Made by a program: the position numbers and the translations under genes. Shown here one piece after another: positions 1 to 9,330 of a stretch of 64,000 nucleotides of DNA (position 1 is its first letter; each line of letters begins with the position of its first letter). Under the pieces are notes generated by a model. It saw nothing but the letters and a program-made list of their open reading frames with translations. It ran no database searches and was not told the DNA's origin. This stretch comes from Treponema sp. (GTDB taxonomy: Bacteria > Spirochaetota > Spirochaetia > Treponematales > Treponemataceae). The stretch is from assembly GCA_016293495.1 (NCBI GenBank), contig JAEDED010000008.1:37675-101674 (forward strand), given 5' to 3'.

Positions 1-31
1 AGTGAGAAGAATATATGGATGCAACAATATA

Positions 32-72
32 TATAAAGCAGTTGTGCCGGCTTTATATTTTTTTATTTTTTT
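32..72 (+). terminator. Rho-independent terminator of a gene left of the window
   Basis: Arms TATAAAGC (32-39) and GCTTTATA (50-57) form an 8-bp stem, followed by an almost pure T tract (58-72). It would end a plus-strand transcript entering from outside the window. It also faces the end of the minus-strand NFACT gene. The rest of 1-104 shows no gene. Confidence 0.6.
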
Positions 73-104
73 AGGTTCAGTATTTTTCAATGGTACATTT
101 CCTT

Positions 105-1568
105 TTAAATGCCTTCCTGTTCCTGGTGAATTGCATCAAGGCGAGCTAAACGTTTTTGATCTAATGTTATACTTAAATTATTTTCCTGTGAAGGAAGTAC
201 AAGACCTTTGGGTCCGTTCTTTGCTCTGCGCAGATGTTTTACTTGAGTATAATATAAATCAGCCTTGCCATTTTTTCTAGCCTTTGAATAGTATACTGCA
301 AGATTCCCTGCATCAAGCATAATCTCAAGCGGAATTGTTTTGCCCGCACGGTATTTGACAAATACATAACCGCCAGGACAGTCACGGGTATGAAACCACA
401 TGTCATTTCCGCGGACATGGTGGCGAAGAAGTTCATCGTTTTCATTTGCATCGCGGCCAACAAGAATGTACCAGCCGTCGACTGTAAAGTCTAAGCCGGG
501 ATGTGTTTTCTTTTCCTGCTGTTTTGGTTTTGTATCTTTTCTGAGCATCTGTTCGATGCGTACAGGATTTGTTTCATTCTGGATTGCTTCATATTCTTTT
601 TCGAGACGTGCAATTTTATCTTTAGAAAGCTGTATGTCCTGTTCAAGCTGTTCCATTCCGGAAAGTTCCTTTTTATAGGAATCATAAAGGGCCTGAGCAT
701 TTTCATGTGCATTAAGTTTTGGATTGAGCTTAATCTGAACAGTCTGGTTTGTTGCGTAATCAAGACATTCAAGGTAATTCATTCCAGGTTTTATTTCTGA
801 AGCATATGAAAGAATTAAATCGCCTTGATGTTTTTTCTGTTCTGCATTTTCAAAATCTTCTTTCTTCTGTTCAAGCTTTGAAAGGGCAGTGAGAAGTTTT
901 GTGTGATGTTCGTTAAACCATTTTTCAGCTTTTTCTAAAAGTGCTTCACGGCTTAAAGTGTCTGCATGTTCGCTGTAAAAGATATCAATCTTTTCATTAA
1001 AAGAAAGTTCTGAAAAAGCTTTATACTTTGCCTGTTCGCTCTGGTTGTATTCCTCTTCAAGTTCAGAAAAATCTCGTACAGGAAATTTCTTTACAGGCTC
1101 TGATTTAATTTCTGGTTCTGTATATTGACCGCCGGTTACTTCATCTTTGCCCGGGCGACGGAACATGGAATCAAGAACTTTTCCGGTTAAGTCACAGAGA
1201 ATAATATTACCTGCATTAGACCACAGACGGATATACATGATGAAGTTTTCATCACCGTGATCAAGATCAAGACGAATTACACGTTCAAGACCGAGCTGTC
1301 TGCACGAAATTATTTTAGAACCCTTGATTCTTGATTTTAAAAATTCCATGAAGCGAAGAGGCTTTTCGTTCTTAGGAATTTTTCTGCGCGTTTCATTTAT
1401 TCGACAGCTTTTCTGGGCTGTACAGATTAAAACAGTTTTTGCAGTTGAGTTTTTGTAAGTGTATAATGCGAGAGTATCAAAACCTGGCTGGATGATATCC
1501 TGAATAAATGCGCCTTCCAGATCAAGTTCTGAAAGGGCCGCATTTATTTCGTTACAGTTTAGAGACAT
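105..1568 (-). CDS. rqcH: NFACT-family ribosome quality-control protein (RqcH/Rqc2-like)
   Basis: 487-residue protein of the NFACT family, which binds stalled 50S subunits carrying peptidyl-tRNA and promotes alanine tailing. The N-terminal third fits the NFACT-N domain. A charged coiled coil follows (about 215-345). The C-terminal NFACT-R part contains the typical GWYILVGRDANEND stretch and a DMWFHTRDCPGGYVF segment near residue 400. It is shorter than the roughly 570-residue Bacillus protein. It was formerly annotated as fibronectin-binding. Its start overlaps the end of the upstream signalling gene by 10 bp, which suggests translational coupling. The family is clear; the tailing role is inferred from homologues. 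Confidence 0.85.
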   Translation of the reverse strand: MSLNCNEINAALSELDLEGAFIQDIIQPGFDTLALYTYKNSTAKTVLICTAQKSCRINETRRKIPKNEKPLRFMEFLKSRIKGSKIISCRQLGLERVIRLDLDHGDENFIMYIRLWSNAGNIILCDLTGKVLDSMFRRPGKDEVTGGQYTEPEIKSEPVKKFPVRDFSELEEEYNQSEQAKYKAFSELSFNEKIDIFYSEHADTLSREALLEKAEKWFNEHHTKLLTALSKLEQKKEDFENAEQKKHQGDLILSYASEIKPGMNYLECLDYATNQTVQIKLNPKLNAHENAQALYDSYKKELSGMEQLEQDIQLSKDKIARLEKEYEAIQNETNPVRIEQMLRKDTKPKQQEKKTHPGLDFTVDGWYILVGRDANENDELLRHHVRGNDMWFHTRDCPGGYVFVKYRAGKTIPLEIMLDAGNLAVYYSKARKNGKADLYYTQVKHLRRAKNGPKGLVLPSQENNLSITLDQKRLARLDAIHQEQEGI

Positions 1569-2872
1569 TTATTTTTTTCTTCGTTAAGGAGTTTCTGTAA
1601 TTCGATTGTCTTATGAGTCTGATTGAAAAGTCTCTGTGCAAGCATCTTTGAAAGGAAGATACCGTAGTGTGGATTTTTTCTAATCATATCAAGGAAGTCA
1701 ATTTTAGGAATCTTGATCAAACGGCAGTTTCCACTTGCAAGAATTGTTGCACTTCTTCTGTCGTTTAAGAGGAATGACATTTCTCCGATAAACATGTCAT
1801 TTGGTGTTAGTACAGAAACAAGTTTGCGTCCGGAATAAACTGCATATTTTCCAGCTACGATAAAGTACAAATCGTTTGTCTGTTCGTTTTCGCGGCAGAT
1901 AACTTCGCGGTCTTTGAAGGTAACTGTTTCGAATGTGCGCAATACTCCAGGAATGTTGTTTGATGTATTTTTCTGACTTTTAAGTTTTAATGTTACTTCG
2001 TTACCTTTTTCGTTGTACGAAAGTGTTCCTACCATTTCTGAAGAAAGCTGGATTCCGCGGCCATGAAGTTCTTCAGACTGTTCAGTTTCTTTTTGAGTAT
2101 ATTTTCTCCAGTCAAAGCCGTTACCGTCATCGCGTACTGTAAATGAACAGTAGTCCTGGTTAAGTGCGTATGAAATTGAAATCTTTCTGTCTGCAAATTT
2201 TGGATCATGCCGTTTCTGTTCAATGAGGGAAACTATTTCGCCGTTTTCTTCCATCCACTTAGTTTTTTCTTCAAAAGAAATTTCAAGGTTTCCGTGTTCG
2301 AGAGCGTTGATTAAAAGTTCTGACAATGCAATCTGAAGATTGAATCTGTTAACTTCTGTAATTTTACTTGTGTTGTAAAGATAACTTACGAGGAAGCTTG
2401 AGTAGAACTGAATGTCCAAAAGGTCATTGTCAAAAGAGAAGTGACCTGATTCTTCACCTTCAAAGTCATTCTGCATACCACGATGGAAAATAAACTGCTG
2501 GTTTGCAAGAATAAGTTTAAGAAGTCGTTCAAAGTGCTGTTTGAATTCTTCGAGTGTGAGTACACAGAGGATGTTTGAATCTTTTAATTCTTCAAGTGTC
2601 TGTTTTTTACCGCGTGATGCACATACTGCAATGATTCCGCCGTAGTGAAGCCATGGGTCAGCATTGATTGTAGAAAGAATTGTATCACAGTCGGTATCTT
2701 CAGAGGTGTAGTCAAGAACTTTGATTTCAGGAAGTTCATAGTTGATGTAGTTAATGATCTGAGGTGTGAACCACAAAAACTCGCCGTTAAAGTAACGTTC
2801 AAATTTAGTTAATGCTTCTTTAACTGTATCGATTACCTGTTCATTTGAAGAAATTGTTAAGATTTTTTTCAT
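1559..2872 (-). CDS. Receiver-like / RsbW-type HATPase / cyclic-nucleotide-binding signalling protein
   Basis: 437 residues in three parts. Residues 1-135 look like a degenerate response-regulator receiver fold. About 170-305 is an HATPase_c_2 module of the RsbW/anti-sigma type, with the N box ELLINALEHGN and the G box RDDGNGFDW followed by HGRGIQL. About 310-425 is a cNMP-binding beta-barrel, with FIVAGKYAVYSGRK and GEMSFLLNDRRSATI. It probably senses a small ligand and regulates a partner through its kinase or anti-sigma module; the partner is unknown. It lies 15 bp after ilvB and overlaps rqcH, so the three genes are probably cotranscribed. The domains are recognised by eye and the biological role is not known. 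Confidence 0.75.
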   Translation of the reverse strand: MKKILTISSNEQVIDTVKEALTKFERYFNGEFLWFTPQIINYINYELPEIKVLDYTSEDTDCDTILSTINADPWLHYGGIIAVCASRGKKQTLEELKDSNILCVLTLEEFKQHFERLLKLILANQQFIFHRGMQNDFEGEESGHFSFDNDLLDIQFYSSFLVSYLYNTSKITEVNRFNLQIALSELLINALEHGNLEISFEEKTKWMEENGEIVSLIEQKRHDPKFADRKISISYALNQDYCSFTVRDDGNGFDWRKYTQKETEQSEELHGRGIQLSSEMVGTLSYNEKGNEVTLKLKSQKNTSNNIPGVLRTFETVTFKDREVICRENEQTNDLYFIVAGKYAVYSGRKLVSVLTPNDMFIGEMSFLLNDRRSATILASGNCRLIKIPKIDFLDMIRKNPHYGIFLSKMLAQRLFNQTHKTIELQKLLNEEKNKCL

Positions 2873-2887
2873 TGTATCACCAATTGA

Positions 2888-4615
2888 TTAGTTAATTGAT
2901 TCGATATTTGCCTTACCGGCTTTTACGAATGGAAGAACGTCTTCTTCTGAACTTACAGAAACAGTTACAAAGCGAGGCTTGTTTCCTGTTTTTGCAAAAG
3001 CTTTCTTTGCCCAGTCTTTATCTGTGTCAGCGTTGATTGCTTCAATTCCGAAGCCTTTGGCGATTGAAAGTAAATCTGGATTTCCTTTGAAAACTGATGC
3101 ACTGTAATTTTTTTCGAAAAGGTATTTCTGCTGCTGGTAAACCATGCCGAGTGTTCCGTTTACGAAAACGATTACTGTTACAGGAAGATCAAGTTCTGCA
3201 AGTGTTGCAAGTTCCTGGATGTTCATCATGATTGAACCGTCACCAGAAATACAAACTGTTCTCTTTTTAGGATTTGCAATTGCACATCCGACAGCGGCAG
3301 GAAGACCGAAGCCCATTGTTCCTAAGGAACCTGAAGTTAAGAAGGTATGTGGTGCTAAAACAGGGTAGTACTGGGCTGCAAACATCTGGTGCTGACCTAC
3401 GTCTGTTGTTACGAGAAGGTCTTCTGGTTTTAAGCCTGCTTCTTTTGCTTTTTCAGGAAGGTTTGCAAGGAACGCACGTGGGTTTGTAACTTTGCTTTTT
3501 TTGTCCTTTCCGCATTCAACTGAGAAAGATTCCTTTCTTAATGAAGCCATTTCTTTAAACCATGCAGCGCGTGCTTTAGCTTCATCTTTTGGAGCCTTTG
3601 CTGTTTCGCGGATAAGCTCTGCGAGAACAGGAAGGCTTGATTCAACATCGGCAACAAGAGAAAGATTTGCTATAAAAATCTTGTTGATTTCTGCAGCGTC
3701 AATATCAATGTGTAAAATTTTTGCATCAGGACAGAACTTTGATGCTAAGCCGATTGCGCGGTCATCAAAACGAACACCGCATGCAAGAACTAAGTCGCTG
3801 TCATGCATTGCGCGGTTTGCTGCAATCGATCCGTGCATACCAACCATTCCAAGATAATGTTTTCCGTTTGAAGGAACTGCTCCGATTCCCATCAAAGATG
3901 AGATAACCGGCATTTCGTAAACTTCGAGGAGTTCAGAAATTCCTTTTGCAGAAGAAGGATTGTTACATCCGCCTCCTACGAACATTACAGGCTTTTTAGC
4001 TTTGAGAAGGGCAGCGGACATTTCTTTTAATGTTGAAGCCATTTCTTTTTTATTAGAACGGAATTTTGGTTCGAGTTTTTTATTTGTGATTTTTGGCCAT
4101 GAATCAAATTCAACTTCTTCAAGCTGAATGTTGCGGGGAACGTCGATCAATACAGGGCCTGGACGACCGCTTGTGGCAATTTTAAAAGCCATAGGAATTG
4201 CTTCGAGAAGTTCCTTTGCAGACTTTACCATTACACTGTGTTTTGTAATAGGAAATGAAAGTCCGAAGGTGTCACATTCCTGGAACGCATCAGTTCCGAG
4301 CATTGTTGTGTTTACCTGACCTGTGATTGCGATGATAGGAATTGAGTCACATTTTGCATCTGCGATTGAAGTCAAAAGGTTCATTGCACCTGGGCCACTT
4401 GTTGCAAAACATACAGCCGGTTTTCCAGTTGAACGTGCGATTCCCTGAGCGACGAAGCCTGCAGCCTGTTCCTGGCGGACGAGAACATGCTGAATTCCAC
4501 TTCTTGTAAGCTCATCGTAAAGAGGTAAAATTGAACCTCCCGGAATACCTGCAACTAAGTTAATGCCGTGCATTTTCAGCAATTCAGTAATGATCTGTGA
4601 TCCTGTTTTTTTCAT
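2888..4615 (-). CDS. ilvB: Acetolactate synthase large (catalytic) subunit
   Basis: Thiamine-diphosphate enzyme that condenses pyruvate with pyruvate or 2-ketobutyrate, the first common step of valine, leucine and isoleucine synthesis. The catalytic glutamate is E49 in LVRQEQAAGF. The cofactor-binding motif GDGSIMMNIQELATL lies near residue 475. I place the start at the ATG at 4615, because GGAG sits 6 nt upstream. A TTG at 4630 is also in frame but would put the ribosome-binding site inside the gene. Length is 575 aa, normal for the family. The regulatory subunit is encoded far away, next to thrA (58782). A minus-strand terminator lies about 215 bp upstream, so ilvB probably has its own promoter. 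Confidence 0.92.
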   Translation of the reverse strand: MKKTGSQIITELLKMHGINLVAGIPGGSILPLYDELTRSGIQHVLVRQEQAAGFVAQGIARSTGKPAVCFATSGPGAMNLLTSIADAKCDSIPIIAITGQVNTTMLGTDAFQECDTFGLSFPITKHSVMVKSAKELLEAIPMAFKIATSGRPGPVLIDVPRNIQLEEVEFDSWPKITNKKLEPKFRSNKKEMASTLKEMSAALLKAKKPVMFVGGGCNNPSSAKGISELLEVYEMPVISSLMGIGAVPSNGKHYLGMVGMHGSIAANRAMHDSDLVLACGVRFDDRAIGLASKFCPDAKILHIDIDAAEINKIFIANLSLVADVESSLPVLAELIRETAKAPKDEAKARAAWFKEMASLRKESFSVECGKDKKSKVTNPRAFLANLPEKAKEAGLKPEDLLVTTDVGQHQMFAAQYYPVLAPHTFLTSGSLGTMGFGLPAAVGCAIANPKKRTVCISGDGSIMMNIQELATLAELDLPVTVIVFVNGTLGMVYQQQKYLFEKNYSASVFKGNPDLLSIAKGFGIEAINADTDKDWAKKAFAKTGNKPRFVTVSVSSEEDVLPFVKAGKANIESIN

Positions 4616-4831
4616 TATTTTCTCCACCAAGAATAGATTTTTATAGTTCTATAAATTTGTCATTTTATAGGAATTATGTCAATAAAGGGGTAGTTTAAAA
4701 ATAGTGATTTTTTTAAATATTTGTAATATTGAGGGATCAGCTGGATTTTATTGGTATGAATATAAACAGATGTTGTTCTGAATATTTAATGAAAAGCTAA
4801 ATAGAAAAAATCAACATAATGTAGAAGGGAT

Positions 4832-4876
4832 AAAAAAAATCCAGTCGGCAATGAAGTGTACTTCACAACTGACTGG
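4832..4876 (-). terminator. Rho-independent terminator of adk
   Basis: The stem CCAGTC...GACTGG (4841-4846 and 4871-4876) has an inner TGAAG/CTTCA pairing. On the minus strand it is followed by a run of T (4832-4839). It ends the adk transcript before ilvB. Confidence 0.8.
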
Positions 4877-4907
4877 CTTATTTTAAAGGTTAACCTTCAG
4901 GTATTTC

Positions 4908-5534
4908 TTATTTGAAGATTTCTTTGAACTTTCCAAGAAGAACATCTGTTTCGATAGAAGCATCAAGGTCAGTAATCTTTCCTTTTTCTTTATAGAAATT
5001 GATTAAAGGTTCTGTCTGTTCTTTGTAAACGTCCATTCTGTGAAGGATTGATTCCTGTTTGTCGTCGTCGCGCTGGTAAAGTTCACCGCCACATTTGTCA
5101 CAAATGCCTTCTACTTTTGGAGCTTTTGTAAGTACGTTGAAGTTTTCACCACAAGCTTTACATACACGGCGTGTAGAAAGACGGCGGATTACAACTTCGT
5201 TGTCGATTGTGAAGTTTACACAAGCAAGGTCAAGACCAAGTGTTTCAAGCATTTCTGCCTGTGGAATTGTGCGTGGGAATCCGTCGAGGATAAATCCGTT
5301 TTTGCAGTCATCCTGTGCAAGTCTGTCTTTTACAAGTTCGAATGTTAGTTCGTCACTTACGAGGCTTCCTGAATCGATGATAGCCTTTACTTTAACTCCA
5401 AGTGGAGTCTGTGCTTTGATGTTTGCACGGAAGATATCTCCTGTTGAGATGTGTGGAATTTTATAATCTTCCTTTACTTTTACTGCGAGTGAACCTTTTC
5501 CAGCTCCTGGAGGTCCTAAAAAAATGAAATTCAT
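4908..5534 (-). CDS. adk: Adenylate kinase with zinc-finger LID
   Basis: 208-residue cytoplasmic kinase interconverting ATP + AMP and 2 ADP. The P-loop GPPGAGKGS spans residues 7-15; the last residue is Ser rather than the usual Thr. The AMP-site region HISTGDIFRANI and the GFILDGFPRTIPQAE motif are present. The LID domain (about 125-165) carries a CxxC...CxxC set (CKAC and CDKC), so it is the zinc-binding long form. The gene follows rarA by 45 bp and ends at a strong terminator. Confidence 0.95.
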   Translation of the reverse strand: MNFIFLGPPGAGKGSLAVKVKEDYKIPHISTGDIFRANIKAQTPLGVKVKAIIDSGSLVSDELTFELVKDRLAQDDCKNGFILDGFPRTIPQAEMLETLGLDLACVNFTIDNEVVIRRLSTRRVCKACGENFNVLTKAPKVEGICDKCGGELYQRDDDKQESILHRMDVYKEQTEPLINFYKEKGKITDLDASIETDVLLGKFKEIFK

Positions 5535-5579
5535 ATTTTTCTCCTATTAAAATTATTTACTAAAGTTGTTCTTACTATT

Positions 5580-8060
5580 TTACATTGAAACTGTTAAAAA
5601 AGCAATTTCAGTTTCCCAGTTAAAGATTGTTGTATCTGAAGCGTTTTCAAGAAGGCTTGAAATTTTTTCAATACTTGCATCTCCGATTGCTTTTGCAATT
5701 GCATTTGCATAAGCGGAACTTTCAAGATTGAACCAGTTAGCAATTTCGCGTTTTGTGATTCTGCGTTTTTCAATCAAAGTGTCGACTTCGTATGAAACAT
5801 TAAAGCCTGCATCTTTAAATGCTTTTACAATTGAATCATTGTCCCAGTCAAAAAGCGGATTTGTTTTGTCACCAAAGAATTCTTTTTCTGCTTCTTCCAT
5901 TTTTGAAAGCATAGAATTATACGGCTCAAACAGTTTGTTTCCTAAAACTTGCGATGCAGTTAATTTACTGATGCGCTGTCCGTGACATGGAATTTTCTGA
6001 GCAATCACAATGTTAAATCCCTTTGCTAGTGGTGCAGTTTCTTCAGGTTTGTCAGCAGCCTCTTTAATAAGCTGGACAAATTCCTTTATTCCCTTTGATG
6101 ATGCAAAAGGATTTCTGAAAAATACGTGGTCAAAAATAATTCCCTTGTAAGCAAAAAGCTCAAGCATGTCTACAAGATTTTCATTTTCTTTAGGGAACTC
6201 AAGGATAGGCTTATCAAGGTTTCCTAAAGTGCGGCTGTACTGTTCGAGAACCTGCTTTCCGTTTTCGCTTCGGCATACACCGCAGGTTGCGCCTTCCGGT
6301 GTCTTACGGGCAATTTCCCAGAGTAACAGTCCGTCATCTGCGTTCCAGATGAGGCTTCGGTCGTGGCGCGAAAGAACTGCAATCTCTGTCATCGTGTCGC
6401 GGACTTTTAGAAGAATCTCGGCTCTGTTTGAATCAATGCGTGACTGCCATGATTTGTCTGCTCTGTCCAAAGCTGTTTCTTTAAATTTATTAACCGGAGT
6501 GAAGGTTAAATTCTCCGGATTCTTTGAATCTCCAGATTTAAAGTGGTCGTTAATCCACCATTCAGAAATTGGATTTTCACCAAACTCAGATTTTGCACAG
6601 CTTTTTGCAGTTGCCGAACGTTCCCTTTCTCCAGGAATTTTTTCAAAATTATTTTTTGATCCTGTAACAAGAGAGTCATCGTCGCCAGCCTGAAGATAGT
6701 CACCTTTTTCAAGGATTGCTGCAATCTGAAGTTCGCGGCGAGAAAGTACGTCGTTTCGAATCTGGTTTTCGTAACCTTGAGTTGAAGGAGTGTAGAACAC
6801 GCGGCCCATAAGCGCATCAGGAAGATACTGCTGTGCAACCCAATGATCTCGGTATGCATGCGGATACAAATATCCTGACCCGTGGCCAAAGCCTTCTGCA
6901 TCGCGGTTTGAATCCTTCAGATGATTTGGAACTTCTGCATCTTCTGATTCTACCGATGACAGCGCATCAAAGAATGCCATTGAACTGTTTGACTTAGGAC
7001 ATGTTGATAAATAAAGAGCCGCATGAGCAAGGTGATAACGGCCTTCAGGTAAACCGACTCTGTCGAATGCTTCTTCACATGCAGTAACGATTGCGATTGC
7101 CATCGGGTCTGCAAGACCTGTGTCTTCACACGCAGAAATCAGCATTCGTCTGAAAATAAAATGAGGGTCTTCGCCGGCTCTTACCATTCTTGCAAGCCAG
7201 TACATTGCGCCGTCAGGATCACGACCCCGAAGGCTTTTAATGAAGGCGCTTATAATATCGTAATGGTAATCGCCGTCTCTGTCGTATAAAACAACCTTCT
7301 TCTGAATTGATTCTTCAGCTGCTTCTTTAGAAATGTAAATTGTACTTCCGTAAGAAGGCTCTGGAGGGTTTCCGTGAGGATTCCATTTGTCAGGAGTTGT
7401 TTCAACTGCAAGCTCAAGTGCGTTCAAAAGGGAACGGGCATCGCCGTTTGCAGTGTCGATTAAATGTTCAAGCGCGCCTTCTTCAAACTGAACGTTCCAG
7501 TGACCGTAACCGCGCTCGTTGTTTTTGAGAGCCTGTTCTGCGGCCTTCTGAAGGTCATCTCTTGTCAGAGGTTTTAACTGGAATACGCGGCTTCGGCTTA
7601 CGAGGGCTTTGTTAACTTCAAAGAACGGGTTTTCAGTTGTGGCACCGATTAAAATGATTGTGCCGTTTTCTACCCATGGTAAAAGTGCGTCCTGCTGGGC
7701 TTTGTTCCAGCGATGAACTTCGTCAACAAAGAGAATTGTTCTGCGGCTGTAAAGGTTAAAATAATCTTCTGCCTGTTTAATGGAATTTCTAATGTCAGCA
7801 ACGCCGGTTAATACAGCATTGAGCGTAATGAAATTACTTTTTGTATGATTTGCAATAACGCGGGCAAGGGTAGTTTTACCAGAACCCGGCGGTCCGTAAA
7901 AGATTACAGATGTCAGCTGGTCAGCCGCAATTGCACGGCGGAGAAGTCTGCCACGGCCGACAATATGATCCTGACCGATATATTCATCAAGAGTCTGAGG
8001 CCGCATGCGCGCCGCAAGAGGTTCCTTCAATAAATTAACCGCAGCAAAAAGTTCATCCAT
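5580..8060 (-). CDS. rarA: RarA/MgsA recombination ATPase fused to an unknown C-terminal domain
   Basis: 826-residue protein. Residues 1 to about 450 are a full RarA AAA+ ATPase, a clamp-loader-like protein acting at stalled forks. It shows Walker A GPPGSGKTT, Walker B ILFVDEVHRWNK, sensor GATTENPFFEVN and the tetramerisation region ending near YLPDALMGRVFYTP. Residues from about 450 to 826 are an extra domain of unknown function. Its middle (about 555-660) has the alternating strand/helix look of a Rossmann or methyltransferase-like fold, but I see no convincing SAM motif. RarA/unknown-domain fusions are known in some lineages such as cyanobacteria. RarA assignment is firm; the C-terminal function is unknown. 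Confidence 0.85.
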   Translation of the reverse strand: MDELFAAVNLLKEPLAARMRPQTLDEYIGQDHIVGRGRLLRRAIAADQLTSVIFYGPPGSGKTTLARVIANHTKSNFITLNAVLTGVADIRNSIKQAEDYFNLYSRRTILFVDEVHRWNKAQQDALLPWVENGTIILIGATTENPFFEVNKALVSRSRVFQLKPLTRDDLQKAAEQALKNNERGYGHWNVQFEEGALEHLIDTANGDARSLLNALELAVETTPDKWNPHGNPPEPSYGSTIYISKEAAEESIQKKVVLYDRDGDYHYDIISAFIKSLRGRDPDGAMYWLARMVRAGEDPHFIFRRMLISACEDTGLADPMAIAIVTACEEAFDRVGLPEGRYHLAHAALYLSTCPKSNSSMAFFDALSSVESEDAEVPNHLKDSNRDAEGFGHGSGYLYPHAYRDHWVAQQYLPDALMGRVFYTPSTQGYENQIRNDVLSRRELQIAAILEKGDYLQAGDDDSLVTGSKNNFEKIPGERERSATAKSCAKSEFGENPISEWWINDHFKSGDSKNPENLTFTPVNKFKETALDRADKSWQSRIDSNRAEILLKVRDTMTEIAVLSRHDRSLIWNADDGLLLWEIARKTPEGATCGVCRSENGKQVLEQYSRTLGNLDKPILEFPKENENLVDMLELFAYKGIIFDHVFFRNPFASSKGIKEFVQLIKEAADKPEETAPLAKGFNIVIAQKIPCHGQRISKLTASQVLGNKLFEPYNSMLSKMEEAEKEFFGDKTNPLFDWDNDSIVKAFKDAGFNVSYEVDTLIEKRRITKREIANWFNLESSAYANAIAKAIGDASIEKISSLLENASDTTIFNWETEIAFLTVSM

Positions 8061-8082
8061 ATTTTTATTATAACATGTTTAC

Positions 8083-8125
8083 AAAAAAAAAATAAGTTCC
8101 CCGTCAGCATTTGACGAAGAACTTA
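8083..8125 (-). terminator. Rho-independent terminator of the 8268-9978 operon
   Basis: Arms TAAGTTC (8093-8099) and GAACTTA (8119-8125) pair, with inner CGTCA/TGACG. On the minus strand a long T tract (8083-8092) follows. It separates the lipoprotein operon from rarA. Confidence 0.8.
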
Positions 8126-8131
8126 CATATT

Positions 8132-8248
8132 AACGCAAACTCGTGAAAGCTCGAACAATCAACATGACGTCGGATTATTGCTGCAACCCACACAGAGTTT
8201 GCGTTTCATGCAAACTCGTGGAGGTTCGAAGAATTATTATGACGGCGG
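8132..8248. repeat. Pair of imperfect 39-bp direct repeats with an embedded inverted repeat
   Basis: Two related copies lie at 8135-8173 and 8210-8248. They share GCAAACTCGTG at the start and ATGACGxCGG at the end. Between them an 11-bp perfect inverted partner joins AACGCAAACTC (8132-8142) to GAGTTTGCGTT (8195-8205). Function is unknown. It lies in the 3' region of the lipoprotein gene, upstream of the terminator on the minus strand. Confidence 0.6.
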
Positions 8249-8267
8249 AAAAGGAATTTACGAACCT

Positions 8268-9317
8268 CTATTCTACATTCCATTTACCGCGGCTTGGATA
8301 GTAAGACCACAAGCCTTCGTGTGTAAACAGTGCTGAGTTTGATCCTGTTCCTTCAACTGTAAGACCAGCATAACAGATTGCTTTGTCATAAGTTTTTGAA
8401 GGATCTACAATAATACATGCACGTCCTTCGTAAAGAGTACTCAATGTACTTGTAAGGTTAGCCCATGTGATTTCTGAACCGCTTGTTCCATTGACTAAAG
8501 CTGCGCCGCTGTTTGTATTGATTAAAACTGAACCCTCACAGACTGCAATCCCGTTGATTGTTGAACGAACACCTGATGCAATTTTTTCGCCAGTGACAGC
8601 CTTACCGTTAAGAGTTCCTGTAGCTTTTAATGTTGAACCGTCTGCGTAGTAAATAAGAGTGTCATCTTTATTCGAGCAGGCTGCATTGCCTGTGTAGAAT
8701 TGAACACCGACAGGATCTAGATATGCACAGGATTTCTTGCCGTTTGCATCTGGGTATGCAGATTTTGATCTATTTTCAAGATTATATCCAGTTCCGCGGA
8801 TATTAATGAAGGCTTTGCGGTGTTCCTTTTTGAATGAGTTAGTTCCCATCAAAGCATAGATGTCTTTAAGGCTGTCTTCTCCGATTGAAATGCTGTCAAT
8901 TTTTGTCCAGTCGCCGTCTGCTGCAGAACATGCATAAAGTCTTTTTTCTGTAACTTTCATTTCTCCGTCAGAATCATATTTTGAAGAAATAAATGTTACT
9001 GCATAAAGATTGTCGTTATCGTCAGATGCAATAGTATAAACCTGACCTTCAGGTTTTTTAAATTCGATCCATCCGCCGTGTCCTTCCATTGAAGCTTCCT
9101 TCCAGTAAATTTTTCCGTTTGAAACAAAGATTTTTGCATTTGGGCCTTCACCGATTCTTGCAAAAGAATAGATGTCTCCGTGAATTTTCATTTCTTCAAG
9201 CTTTACTTCTTCCTTGATGTAATGAAAAATCGGATTCATACAGCCTGTAAAGCCTGCAGCAATAAAAGTACCTAAAAATACAGAAGCGATTGTTTTTGTA
9301 AACCTATTAATTTTCAT
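8268..9317 (-). CDS. Exported lipoprotein, function unknown
   Basis: 349 residues with a signal peptide ending in the lipobox GFTGC near residue 26, so it should be lipidated and exported. The mature part contains several IYWKE- and LYACSAADGDWTKI-like stretches that resemble beta-propeller blades, but no named family was recognised. It follows the beta-barrel gene by 12 bp and is probably cotranscribed with it. It may work with that barrel at the outer membrane; this is inference from position. Confidence 0.7.
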   Translation of the reverse strand: MKINRFTKTIASVFLGTFIAAGFTGCMNPIFHYIKEEVKLEEMKIHGDIYSFARIGEGPNAKIFVSNGKIYWKEASMEGHGGWIEFKKPEGQVYTIASDDNDNLYAVTFISSKYDSDGEMKVTEKRLYACSAADGDWTKIDSISIGEDSLKDIYALMGTNSFKKEHRKAFINIRGTGYNLENRSKSAYPDANGKKSCAYLDPVGVQFYTGNAACSNKDDTLIYYADGSTLKATGTLNGKAVTGEKIASGVRSTINGIAVCEGSVLINTNSGAALVNGTSGSEITWANLTSTLSTLYEGRACIIVDPSKTYDKAICYAGLTVEGTGSNSALFTHEGLWSYYPSRGKWNVE

Positions 9318-9330
9318 ATTAGTTCCTTAA

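Noticed and set aside
2..280. Plus-strand open frame at the left edge
   Set aside because: It runs through a terminator and is antisense to the NFACT gene.
8132..8248. GGTTCGAA-like motif considered as a tRNA T-arm
   Set aside because: No acceptor stem or anticodon arm can be drawn around it.
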